Assembly: GCA_023853785.1 (NCBI GenBank)
Contig: JAJIRX010000681.1
Coordinates: 558,001-622,000, forward strand
Direction of reading: 5' to 3'
DNA from: Psilocybe azurescens
Lineage: Eukaryota; Basidiomycota; Agaricomycetes; Agaricales; Agrocybaceae
Length of the DNA: 64,000 nt
Below the pieces are notes generated by a model. The model was not told the DNA's origin. It was given only the letters and a program-made list of their open reading frames with translations, and searched no databases. Below, piece by piece: positions 1 to 10,170 of the stretch; within the stretch, counting starts at the first letter, position 1, and each line of letters starts with the position of its first letter. The translations under genes were made by a program, and so were the position numbers.

Positions 1-1495
1 AGTGGAAACTTCTGTTACATTGCCTGGCAGTAATGACGTCGTTGGTTTGTGGCCTGCCGTGTGGACAATGGGGAATCTAGGTACGACCTATTCCATTATC
101 GTCCTAAAAATATACTTATAGCTATATTAGGGAGAGCTGGTTATGGTGCAAGTCTGGATGGCATGGTAAGAGAAATACCATGTTTTTGAATAAAAATGCT
201 CACATGTTGTCTTGGCAGTGGCCGTACACTTACGATGCATGCGACGTGGGTACGGTTGCAAATCAGACTCGAAATGGCTTACCAGTTGCGGCAACCATCA
301 ACGGTGACGGACAAGCCGACGGCGCTCTTTCCTACCTTCCAGGGCAAAGATTGTCAAGATGCACATGTCCCGGAGAATCGCACCCTGGACCTATGCACGC
401 CGATGGTACATATGTTGGCCGTTCTGCTCCTGAGATAGATATTTTTGAAGCACAGGTATACTCTTTGCGTTGTTCGCAGGAGTCTTCTAATTATAGTCTC
501 CTTTAGGTCAGCGGCGAACCGCTTATCGGAGAAGTTTCCCAATCGTCACAATGGGCGGTATGTCTAATTTAGGGTTATTTTGCGCCACATATGACTAATG
601 CGATGCCATTTTGCGACACTTTTTAGCCTTTCAACGACCGATATCATTTTGTCAACAATACCGAAACAGTGGTCATCAACAATCACGACACCTCCTTTTT
701 GAATCCTTATGTCGGAGGAGCTTTCCAGCAGTCTACTTCTGTCGTGTCTCGCACGGGTCAGTACTACATGCTAAACTATTGCACTGGTCCTTCCTCATGT
801 TAGCAACTCACCAGACCAGAACTGTTATGAAGCGGGAACTAAATGTTTTTCGACGTATGGCTTCGAATACACACCAGGTATGTATGATGCACAAAATATT
901 TAATAAAATTTCGACACTCACTTAGCTGCAAATAGGATTTGACAATGCTGTTCGCCTTATCTTTAATAGTATCCGACTAACTTGTCATTAACTTGGTTTT
1001 TATATAGTACATCACATGGGTATCAAATGGCGTCCCCGCTTGGACCTTGAAAGCTGCTGGGATGGTTGCTGATACCACCGTTGAAATTTCTGCACGTCCC
1101 ATTCCACAAGAACCACTGGTAAGCATGATTTCTGTGTTGCGTACACATTAACCAATGCCATTTACTAGTACTTGATTATGAATTTGGGAATGTCCAAGAA
1201 TTTCGGCGACGTGGACTTTGATCATCTCGTCTTCCCCGCCAAAATGCGTGTGGATTGGATTCGGGTGTACCAACCGAAAGACTCGATCAACGTCGGGTGT
1301 GACCCCAAAGATTTCCCCACAGCAGTATATATCAACCAGTACGTTGATCATTCCTTGGGTTGGCACAAAATTCTTTTGCTCATCGTCGTACACAGATACA
1401 TTGAAGCTTATACAAATCCTAACTTGACGACCTGGGTAGACGACTACAAACAACCACAACCTAAGAACTCATTCCTGGGACAGTGTTCTTCTTAG
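1..1495 (+). CDS. KRE6: SKN1/KRE6-type beta-glucan synthesis protein, 5' truncated
   Basis: This is the 3' part of a SKN1/KRE6 protein (glycoside hydrolase 16-like fold), a type II membrane protein of the secretory pathway needed for beta-1,6-glucan and cell-wall assembly. The window begins inside the gene. Exons can be read at 1-80, 131-165, 219-455, 507-557 and onward to the stop at 1493-1495. The landmarks are VVGLWPAVWTMGNLG, WPYTYDACDVGTVANQT, the GH16-like acidic motif PEIDIFEAQ in the third exon, and the family ending with MRVDWIRVYQ followed by a Cys-containing tail. One internal exon (936-949, encoding GFDNA) is only 14 bases. No frame break was seen. Family knowledge gives the role; the sequence shows the motif order. 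KRE6 and SKN1 are paralogues in yeast, so the symbol marks the family, not a strict orthologue. Confidence 0.9.
936..949 (+). other. 14-base micro-exon in the KRE6/SKN1 gene
   Basis: Between an acceptor ending ctgcaaatag and a weak donor gttcgc lie 14 bases that supply GFDNA. They link the exon ending FEYTP to the exon starting YITWVSNG. Without them the reading phase and the conserved stretch would both be lost. Confidence 0.65.
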
Positions 1496-1834
1496 AGTAA
1501 TGACATTACACGCTACAAATAACCGCAAATACATAGAATAGACACACATCCTAATACGAGCTCGCAATTGATCTAATTTGAAACAGTCGCACAAACACCT
1601 TTGAATATTTGTGATAAACTACCGTCAGCTTCTGCAAGCTTTTTGATTGCCATCATGATTTGATTGTCTCGTTCATCAGTAAAGTTCACGGGATGCCTGA
1701 AAAGAGGCCATTACTGGTATATGCAATATAATTCCAATAGATGATTAATTTATAGATGGCCTGAAGTTGTGTGTCCCTTGAATGCCATGTGTTAATTACA
1801 AGTAAGATTAAAAAATGGAAGTGTTGATGACATA
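1496..1834. other. Intergenic stretch between convergent genes
   Basis: This stretch separates the 3' ends of the KRE6 (+) and UBE2O-like (-) genes. Apart from the possible orphan exon at 1573-1696 on the minus strand I recognise nothing in it. Confidence 0.5.
1573..1696 (-). CDS. Possible orphan terminal exon of an unrecognised gene
   Basis: On the minus strand an acceptor (ttttcag) is followed by 41 open codons of ordinary composition, starting HPVNFTDERDNQIMMAIKK and ending GVCATVSN before TAG. It lies just downstream of the E2 stop codon at 1835. The acceptor phase does not fit any donor I could find near the end of the E2 gene. A short upstream frame beginning MSSTLPFFNLT (ATG near 1831) ends at a gtaatt donor in the wrong phase by one base. 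It may be the second exon of a tiny gene, an alternative 3' end of the E2 gene, or chance. I do not recognise the sequence. Confidence 0.25.
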
Positions 1835-4800
1835 TTATACGTCTTTAAGGAAAGGGCGCAGTTTGGCCAATGTCCGTTCCAAAGAGATTATACCTCCCGC
1901 TGATAATCTGGGGACAGCGACATCGTGATCCTCGGGCAGAATTTCCTGATTTTCTCCGCTCTTCTGTACAAGTTTTTCAGCATCATTTATGACCTTTTCT
2001 AAGCGTTTCTCGTTGCGATATAACTGTGTTATTTCCGTTTCCAGCCCCCCTGGAGGCATTTCCAATGCACGGCGAACAAATCCACGCGACAAGACGTACG
2101 CTTTCTCACTGTAAAGTCGGCTGTCGGAAAGAAATCAGCAAAATGTTGCTTTCGCCTACAAAAAGAGCGGACCTATTCACAGTCCCCTCATCTGTTCCCC
2201 TCAGTTTGTCATATGCTGGTTCGCAAAACCATCTGCAAATGATGAGCTGTTGATACGAATAATAATAAAATCACAAGGCATACGGTTCTTTGACAAGCAC
2301 CAAACCCTGAATAGAAACCAGGGCCTGTAATAGTGATGAACGGGCTGCACTCCATATTTCATCCTTGTCACCGCTCCACGTTCCGAGTATTGATAAACAA
2401 ACTTTGCCCTCCTCGTACAAGTTGCTGTTCGACACCCAATGTCATTATGATGAGATACTCAAATATCAATAACGTAAAGCTTACGGATTCACTGTATATG
2501 TTATATTTTTGTCAGAACAACAAATCAAATTTAAAATCCTGAACACCTTACCTCGACCATTGCCATTAGTCCAACTGTGAAAATGTGCTATGGGAGGACC
2601 CTGAGGAAATTGGAATCCAAAAGCCAATCTATGACGAAAGGAGCATCTTGGTAGGGTGTATTTTCTGGTCCAATGATAAGGGATCGGAGTAGGTCTATTC
2701 GATCTTCGTATGCTCTCACTAAAATAGAGTCTAAATGTGGAGGCGCTTAAATAAGAGAACGAGCGTAGGAGGCAGGGACTGTTTATACTTGCCTGGAAGA
2801 CTGCTGCGAAGCACACGATGTTCCCGGGCAAGGCGGCCGAGAAAGGAGCGTGAAACTTGCGTAGGAGGCGACGAGTAGAAGAAGTGGTCAGAGGGGGCTG
2901 AAGAAAGAACTTCAAAACGCTTCCACTTGATCCCATCCAAGAAATCATCGCTGTGGGATTCGGTAACCTCAGTTTCGGCAGGAACATCAGAACTGTGCGC
3001 ACGAAGTCCTTCCACCGGTTCCACACTGAGTGACATTCTCGAATCCATTCCTTCATTTCCGTCCGCCATGTTATTGTCAGAAGACCGAAGCTCCTCGTCT
3101 ACCTCAATAGTATCGACTTCGTCATTCGAGATCTGAGTATCGGTATCGGTAGTCCCAGCACCACTTATGTGTGAAAAGGTTGGTATGCAATTGTATGGTG
3201 GCGGGTTGGCACTCCATTCCTCATCCTCATCCATCGCCCACGACTGCTCATCTTCATCGCTGTAGGATTTATCTCCGTCCGAAACTTCATCCCATGCATC
3301 ATCTTCCAGTTGCTCTATCCCGTCATAGAGTTTGGTCAGTCGTTCCAACGGGTACACTGTAATAGTCCAATCAGGATGAGTGACTTCTATAGTCCCATCT
3401 AAATTTAGCTAGTTTAAAAATATGGCTCGTAAGGCTGACTACAATTTAAATGTGATTCACGTACCCCAGTAACTTCGCCGCACCAATGCAGTTTCCCATC
3501 GTACTTGATCGGCCGTTGAATTGGCCACTCCATATAAGTTCCCAGTGCACGTTTCGAAGCAATATCTGTTCCAATGTCGTATAGTTCCTTTCTCCATCCC
3601 GAAAATTCGCCATTATTGAAAGGATCTTCTCGGACCCAGGCCTCAATTTCACCAATTCGTGGCACTCTGGGTTTATCCAAGCCATTTGTTGTCCCGGGAG
3701 CGTGTATAAACACAAAATCTCCGCGACGGACACCGAAGGCTTCCGCGTGCGGATGATTGACACCGTGATCCGAACTTCCATGAGCGTCAAGTTCTAGCAA
3801 AGGTGCCAATTCAATTGCACCCGTATCTGGTAAAAGAACCAAGGAAATCCTTTCTTCTGCGTTCACGAGCTGAACTATAGCCGGGTGTACCTGCTCTTCA
3901 TTCTTCCATAAAACATGGTCCCCTGGCCTATAATATCTTTAAAACAAATCAGAGTATGCAGGTTGTATACAGCGACTCACCAACAATCATACTCGTCAGG
4001 ATTGAGGTACGGTATTAGATCAACCGATTTTATGACTTCCGTTGTCCCATCCTGCCACAAGACGCCAACTTCGTCGAAGTTTCGCCGACGAAACATGTAT
4101 GCACGTGTATTACTGCGCCACTTGGATCGAAACCTCGACCGTGTTCCGTGAAGGGCATTCCCGTCGACTCTTTCGGGAGTACGCGATCACCAACCCGCAT
4201 CTCCAGATCAGTGCGGCCGCGTATCAAAGTCAGCTTTGAAAGGTCTTCTCCGAACCAAAATCGTTTAGGTCGCGATTTCTTTGCAGTAACAGTGGAGTCA
4301 AGCTGTAACAATATTAGTGTGGATGTCAGGTCGAGAGGAAGTGAGTATATATCCTTACAGATTGATTTAATGCGAGCCATGCAACAGCGTATGTGCTATG
4401 TCTCACAGCTATTACAAGTTCTTTTCCAAGGTCATGCTCTGCATCCGACATGCCGGCAGGTGGAAGGATATTCTATGTTGAAGGTGAGATTTAGGAGCAG
4501 ATTCGACTTAGAAAACAACAACGAACAGTACCGGATTCTCCGACAGTAAGCCGCGATCCAATTTCAGGAAGGCGAACAAGTTGGCCAGAAGGAATTTGTA
4601 CGACAGACTCGTCAAATACCTAAGAGTGGTGATAAACGCTAGGTTTACGAGAAAGCCGTCGGAATTCAAACCTCGATTATCTTAATTCACGTCAGTCCAT
4701 CGCAGACTAGTAAGAGAAATAGATGTTACCTGGCCTATCCAATCGTCGAAAGCGACATAATCTCCAATTTCTGCATCTACTTTGTCTGACAAATCATCTG

Positions 4801-5295
4801 TTGTGCGCCATCCGTCTACCTTTTGAGCGCTTATAGCATGTGCGATCCTTCCCTTGACCTTTATATTGGTGACTACGCCTGCTCGAATATCATCAAAAGA
4901 GCGTTTGCAATAATCGCCCGGCTGAAGGGCGCGGTCTAACAAGCGAAGTTCGGATTCAGGGAGGATCTGCCTTTCTCTTCCATGAGATATGAAGGTCACG
5001 CCAACTTCGCCGTATGACAAAGGCCGCATCATTGGATCCACGGGAGGGAGTTGAAAGAGGCAAATCTTCATTATCATGCCAACATCTCTATGGTAGTGTT
5101 AGTCTGATATGCGGATGATATGATAACGTTTCAAGGCATACCAGTACTACGCCATAATAATCCGGATCTGATATCTTCTCTACAATGTCCTGTTGAAAGA
5201 GCTTAGGAGTGATGGTATGTTAGTGAAGTGGAAGAGGAGGGTGATAATATGTTTACCTTAGTTCCTTTGGCGCTCACTGGTGCGGGCACGGACAT
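1835..5295 (-). CDS. UBE2O: UBE2O-like large ubiquitin-conjugating enzyme E2
   Basis: This encodes a large E2/E3 hybrid of about 900 residues that attaches ubiquitin to substrates. It starts [13 protein letters not shown] at 5295. The N-terminal part has the UBE2O conserved regions ([17 protein letters not shown], then [16 protein letters not shown], then [16 protein letters not shown]). An acidic middle follows, then the UBC fold with [30 protein letters not shown] and the catalytic cysteine in [12 protein letters not shown] (Cys codon at 2397-2399). A coiled segment and the stop at 1835-1837 close the gene. There are about 14 exons. Three oddities stand out: a GC-AG intron at 2746-2792, a 7-base micro-exon at 2485-2491, and a one-base phase break near 4095-4110, where the frame reading VIHVHT must switch to the frame reading [15 protein letters not shown]. 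The gene is divergent from the F-box gene. Confidence 0.9.
2485..2491 (-). other. 7-base micro-exon in the UBE2O-like gene
   Basis: The minus-strand bases TGAATCC lie between acceptor acatatacag and donor gtaagc. They join WTNGNGR to NLYEEGKVC by supplying the residues V-N-P in phase. The flanking introns are 2492-2551 and 2425-2484. This places the micro-exon a few residues before the catalytic Cys. Confidence 0.8.
2746..2792 (-). other. GC-AG intron in the UBE2O-like gene
   Basis: The donor reads CAG|gcaagt, the classic GC-AG consensus, and the acceptor is ttatttaag. Splicing joins RVLRSSLP in phase to [17 protein letters not shown] of the UBC domain. No GT donor nearby keeps the frame. 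Confidence 0.8.
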
Positions 5296-5784
5296 GGACC
5301 AAGAAATAGATTACTGAAATCGGTCTGTATAGATGATGCAAAGAGAGGTGAAGATGAAGAATAACAAGATAGACAAAGAGAGAGGGTTAACCTCCAGAAT
5401 CAACGGAGCCCGAGTCGACCCAATGGCAGACAAGAAAGCACACTTCAAAAGCAGTTTGTCACGGGGTCAAGATGTGAGCCACCGTCGGATTTAGCATTAT
5501 CTAACCTACTTATGCAACAACTTTACCAGAAACGTAATCTTCGCCACCGCCGCGAGATTTCGAACAAAGGGAAATTGCATTAAACGACGAGGCTCAAACA
5601 AGGCCAACGCACAACGACCCTCATATCAATCGTCTGACCAAAAGTATCGAAAGTTGTCCAGAGCCTTATCCTCCGGGCTCCTGGACCTTGACTGGACCTG
5701 AAATTTTGATTGCTTGGAGCACTACCGAGCCGCATCAACGACTGAGAGAATACTGGCTCAAAGACTAGGGAAAGGAACGTTCGA
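5296..5784. other. Divergent promoter region, UBE2O-like / F-box
   Basis: This is about 490 bases between two divergent start codons. I see no open frame of coding character, repeat or RNA gene. It presumably holds both promoters. Confidence 0.5.
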
Positions 5785-7659
5785 TGTTGCCGACAGAGTT
5801 GTATATAGTCATTTTAACAGACCTGGACTACCGGAACCTTCTAAAATGCATGCAGGTACTACCGCAGACCTGATACTCGAGTCCTTTTGCTGATGTAGTA
5901 CTGGTCGATAGGTATGCTCTTTGTTCAGAGACTTGATTTTGGGAACAGCCTCCTTGCAGTACATCATCGAACTTGCTCTGGCGAAACAGATTGATGGGCC
6001 TCTGTCTACAGCACCCTCTTCAGGACGCTTGGAACTACTCAAAAATCATCAGTCTGCTTGGGAAAACCTTGAATGGAGCAGAGAAGTAAAAATTCCAATG
6101 GAAAATGGTGGGCTGTGGGAGCTATATGGAGGAGTTCTAGCTCAAAGTAAAGACGACGGTGCTATCGTTTTTCACCAACTGCCTTCGGATTTGCGATCTA
6201 TAGATGCCAAAACGTGGACTGTGGGTCCAGATTTTGGTATGATAGTACGTGATTTTGCCATGGATTCATCTCAAGACCTCCTTGTCTTGATCGAGAGCCC
6301 TGATTGGTGAGGGACATTCCGTGGCATGTGAATGAATTCTAAGAATACTAGGTCCCTTCCAGATTCTGGCCTGGAATATCGTGTTCATTTGCGATCGTTG
6401 TCGACTGGAAAACCACATCCGCATGCTGCCCAGGCGATTTTACCTCTTCCACAAGCAGTCAGGGACCTGTTCGTTTCGTACACCATCCAGATATTCGGAA
6501 ATCTACTTGCCGTCTTATTCAATCCCTCTTCTGCGGGTGAGAATGAGATTGCAATATGGGAATGGAAAAAGGCACCTCTTTGATGGTGAGTATTTGGAGG
6601 TCCTCACTTCCGAGCATCATCAAATGCCGAATTTTGTAGGACATCTTCAATGACGATATCCTGTCCTTCTCGTTGCTGTCGGATGAATGGGTGGTCTTGT
6701 CCATAATAGATATATTCGGTAGCCCATGTCTGGCGGCCATCAACTTCAAAGAGGAATCCTCTGAACGACATGATCTTCAGGAAGTTCGATTTGCTTTCAT
6801 ATTCGAATATCCCGAATTACACCAAGGGGTATTCAGCAGCGACATTGAAATTCACTCTAACCCAGGGACTTTATCGCAAATCGAACCCACAGTACCCTTT
6901 TCAGGAGATCCTACAGACTTTCTGCTGACTGTTAGTCTCTGGCTCGTTGTAAATGGGGTTCCCAGATGCCTTATTCACTTTATACCGTCCTCATATTTAA
7001 TGTCGCGCATCAATTCGCGCAATCAGTCAAGTGAAACGGACAATGCATTCTTTTGGTCTGACTGGGGACCGGATAGGACAAGAATGCTGTTCCCTAACCA
7101 GAACCCTTCGGAGATTTGGGTATGCTATGTTATGGGGACAAAGTTTACTGTATCGGAACCACTTTCCGAAGGACAATGTGGATACTCGGTGCGCTTATAC
7201 GACTTCAACCAATTGGCGCTGGGAAAATACATCAAAACGAGTCAGCAATTCGATACTGAAGCGCCCAAAGGAATCAAAACGAGTCAGTCCGATGCTGAAG
7301 CGCCCAAAGGAATCAAACTGTCACCGACTGTCATCAGGAGCAAGGAAGCATTTGAGGAGGAAACGACGACATGTCTTCCGTTCAGGACGCAGACACTTGT
7401 CTTGGAAGATGCACATGGGCACTGCACTGCACTGTGCAGTGAAGATCATATCATCGTAGTTGACGTGAGTACGACAGATGATCAAAGGTTACCCCTTACT
7501 GACTGCGGGATGGTTCCGATTTGCACAGCCAGAATGCAGAGAATACCGAGTACTAGTATTCTAGCAGACTTTGACAGCGTAGCTAAGATGAGGTGTAATG
7601 TCTCGAGACACATGCGCACAATGCGTGGTTTTGTACGGCTACGACCCAATAGCCTATAA
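5785..7659 (+). CDS. F-box protein (mushroom type), frame broken at 6566-6570
   Basis: The first exon starts MLPTELYIVILTDLDYRNLL, and the second continues VCSLFRDLI, together a typical basidiomycete F-box. Such proteins bind Skp1 and choose substrates for SCF ubiquitin ligases. The rest (about 570 residues in all) is the uncharacterised C-terminal region common to this expanded family, with RVHLRSLSTGKPHP and IQIFGNLLAVLF. Introns are near 5857, 6306 and 6586. After IWEWKK the frame hits TGA at 6581, but adding one base to the A5 run at 6566-6570 gives G-T-S-L-M and a phase-0 junction to DIFNDDILSFSLLSDEW. The gene is therefore either miscalled by one base or a pseudogene. A tandem repeat lies at about 7228-7316. 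Confidence 0.75.
7228..7316 (+). repeat. Tandem duplication inside the F-box coding region
   Basis: Two near-identical units encode KTSQQFDTEAPKGI and KTSQSDAEAPKGI in a row. The DNA copies share almost all bases (for example gcgcccaaaggaatcaaa twice). The length difference between units is a multiple of three, so the frame is kept. Confidence 0.8.
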
Positions 7660-8000
7660 GTCGCAGATCTAGAGAAAATATGAATTGTCGGATGATGAAT
7701 GCAAGAATACATGAGGTTAGAGCATCTGGCCAGAAGAGAAGCACGTTGGATCCAATGGCGTTTAACTTCGGTAGCAAGGACAAGCCATAATGGCTCTGAT
7801 GGACGGTTCTAATGGCCAATGGCGATGAGTACAAGAATGAGAGGCAGATCGGATTTGATCGGATGGTATATTATCTTATCAGATAAAGAAACATGAAATG
7901 CGCTGCTACCTTCTACTTAATTTCATTTCTTTGCTCTACCCTCCCTCAGTCCCATCCTTCCATAAAACGGCCCCTCCCCCATGACTCCCCATCCCTAACA
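7660..8000. other. Intergenic stretch, F-box 3' end to ARG2 5' leader
   Basis: This holds the 3' flank of the F-box gene and the pyrimidine-rich leader of ARG2. An ATG at 7893 is in frame with the chosen ARG2 start at 8001 and could be an alternative start. Nothing else is recognised. Confidence 0.4.
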
Positions 8001-9960
8001 ATGATCCCTCACAGTGCTCCTTCTTCCTTCTGCATCGCCAACGCCCTCAGAGCTCAGCGCTCCCATACCTTCAAGGCCTTCTATGCTGCATGTACTTTCT
8101 CTCTCCATCTATTAAACCCGTACTGACTCGCTTCTTGGCCCCCTAGACTGTCCGCGGCTCAAGGCCACCGCCATCAGAGCCCGTAGATGACTTACCAAGA
8201 GCAGAAAATGTGAGTACTACTCTGCTCGTCAGTTACTTTTGTTAACTTTGCATTGCAGGATTTTATCTTATCAATATTGCGCACGAACCCGTCCTTGAGA
8301 GATGCTCGCTCTTACCTCGCATCGTTTGGTCTTCGACCTCAGTCTCAGCCCACTCTCTCTATAGAGACAAAAATTCCCCCCAAACTACACTAGTCGATCA
8401 ATCCGTGTCAACAACTACTTCAATATCACCCGTTCAGAATAGTCCAACGCCGAGCCCAGTCATCGCTTCAATCCTTAATCCCGTCTACAGGCGTACGGCT
8501 CTTGTCAAAATTCAAGGACCTTTCTCAGATAAACAGCTTGACAGCATATGCCGTGGTCTCGTTTACCTAGAAAAACTCGGGCTCGTCAGCGTTATTGTTG
8601 TTGAAAACGATGAACGACCACGAGGCGACCAGGACGAACGTTCGTCTATTATCGACGACACCATGCGCATTGTTACCAACCTCGAGAGGCAAGGCTCGCG
8701 TGCCCGACCCGTTGTAGGTGCAGTCGTTCGACTAGGACCAAAACCAGAAGACACTTCGGAAATCGATCTAGAACCACCGGAAACCCATACTATACCTTCC
8801 GATCTCATACCCGTCCGTTCTGCTCTTAGTGCCGGCGAAATTCCGGTTATTGTACCCTTTGCCCTTGATTCTTTTTGTCGCTCAGTTCGTGTCGATGCAA
8901 ACGATGTCATCGCAGGCTTAGCTCGTGGAATGGTGGAAGCTAGCAATGTCACCAACAACGCATCAGTTGAAGATGGTCAGGTTAAGTTTTCTGGCGAAGT
9001 GGATCTGACCCCACTCCGTCTTATGATTATCGACAGAAACGGCGGCGTTCCATCTTATGCACGTTCAGGATACCCCCACCTACTCATCAATCTCACTTCC
9101 GAGTACCAACACATTCATGACACTTTCAACGAGCATTGGTCGCAGTCAAATCCTTCCGCTCTGTCCAACCTTGCTCTAGCACGTCAATGTCTCCATTACA
9201 TGCCAGCGTCCTCCTCTGCCATCATGGTTTCACACAAATCACCCAGTTCACTGATCGGTAACCTCATCACAAATAAGCCAGCCGTCAGCTCAAGCCTTCC
9301 GCATGCTCTTCTGCAGGGCAATAGAAAATTAACACCTCACACACCCACCCTTCTGAGGCGTGGCCTTCCCATCCAGGTTCTTCGCACAGTAAACGATCTT
9401 GACAAGGTAAAAATGACAACATTACTCGAACAATCATTTGGCCGCAAGTTGGATCAGGAATCCTTCTATGGCCGCCTAGAGAAAGCTCTCGACTTCGTTA
9501 TCGTAGCTGGCGACTATGTGGGTGCCGCAATTGTGACAAACGAGCCTTCTCTCAACGGTTTGAAACCTATTTCGTATCTTGACAAATTTGCCGTTCTTCC
9601 GAGCCACCAAGGCGACGGTACCGTTGATTTTCTATGGGTCGCCTTGCACGACGAATCGTACGGACTTGGACACCCTTTCTCTGCCAATCCTAACGGCGGA
9701 AAGGGCGGCGTGGGGAGGGTCGTGATCTTGTGTGGCGCAGTCGATCCAACAATCCTATTAACAAATGGTATTTTGAACGAAGTAGCGGACATATACGCAT
9801 GGGCGCATGGGTGCTATTCTGGTGTGACGCCGAGAAGAGACTCAAGATCGAAGAGGGTCGTCGGGGAAGCGCTGGGCTGTCGTACGTGGAAGACTGGGAA
9901 GAGGGAAGACTCTCAGACTGGGGCGCTGTCGTCTTGAAGATCCCGTCTAGTTGGAAGTAA
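8001..9960 (+). CDS. ARG2: Mitochondrial N-acetylglutamate synthase
   Basis: This enzyme transfers acetyl from acetyl-CoA to glutamate, the first step of arginine synthesis in mitochondria. The sequence gives about 610 residues. A Ser/Arg/His-rich presequence ([20 protein letters not shown]) is followed by [20 protein letters not shown], then the amino-acid-kinase-like part ([33 protein letters not shown]). The C-terminal GNAT region has [20 protein letters not shown] and [19 protein letters not shown], the hallmark end of this family. The reading frame needs one extra base in the C6 run at 8376-8381 and one in the G-rich run at 9712-9719. The first intron (8088-8146) may be GC-AG (GCT|gcatgt) because the GT donor one base on gives the wrong phase. 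The gene is normally required for growth without arginine, so base-call errors are likelier than loss. Confidence 0.85.
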
Positions 9961-10170
9961 AAATCTCGGAATATGTGCTCAATTTAGAATGAACTATTAT
10001 TTTGTTGTAATATCTAGCAAACAAACAAAGCAACAGATTTCTAGGACCGCTTTTACGTTTAATCTTCCGGACATATTATGGTAAGCTGCCCATAGGGTAA
10101 GTAATAGAACAGGTATAACCTGTCCCGACTCATGGATCTTTCAAATAACATAGCAGTTTTTTGTCGAAGA
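9961..10170. other. Intergenic stretch between convergent ARG2 and CRC1
   Basis: These are the 3' flanks of two convergent genes. It is AT-rich, and no feature is recognised. Confidence 0.4.

Noticed and set aside
5296..5784. Possible small gene between UBE2O and the F-box gene
   Set aside because: No frame of coding character on either strand. It is better explained as a divergent promoter.
6566..6570. Programmed -1 ribosomal frameshift at the A-run of the F-box gene
   Set aside because: The run is short, no downstream structure is evident, and the same kind of break is present in many unrelated genes. Sequencing error or pseudogene is simpler.
7893..8000. Arginine attenuator peptide uORF upstream of ARG2
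   Set aside because: That peptide belongs to the carbamoyl-phosphate synthetase small-subunit gene (called arg-2 in Neurospora). The ATG here is simply in frame with the synthase start.
8563..8958. 131-codon minus-strand frame inside ARG2
   Set aside because: It is an antisense shadow of a strongly conserved coding exon. Its Arg/Ser/Thr bias is typical of reverse-frame reading.
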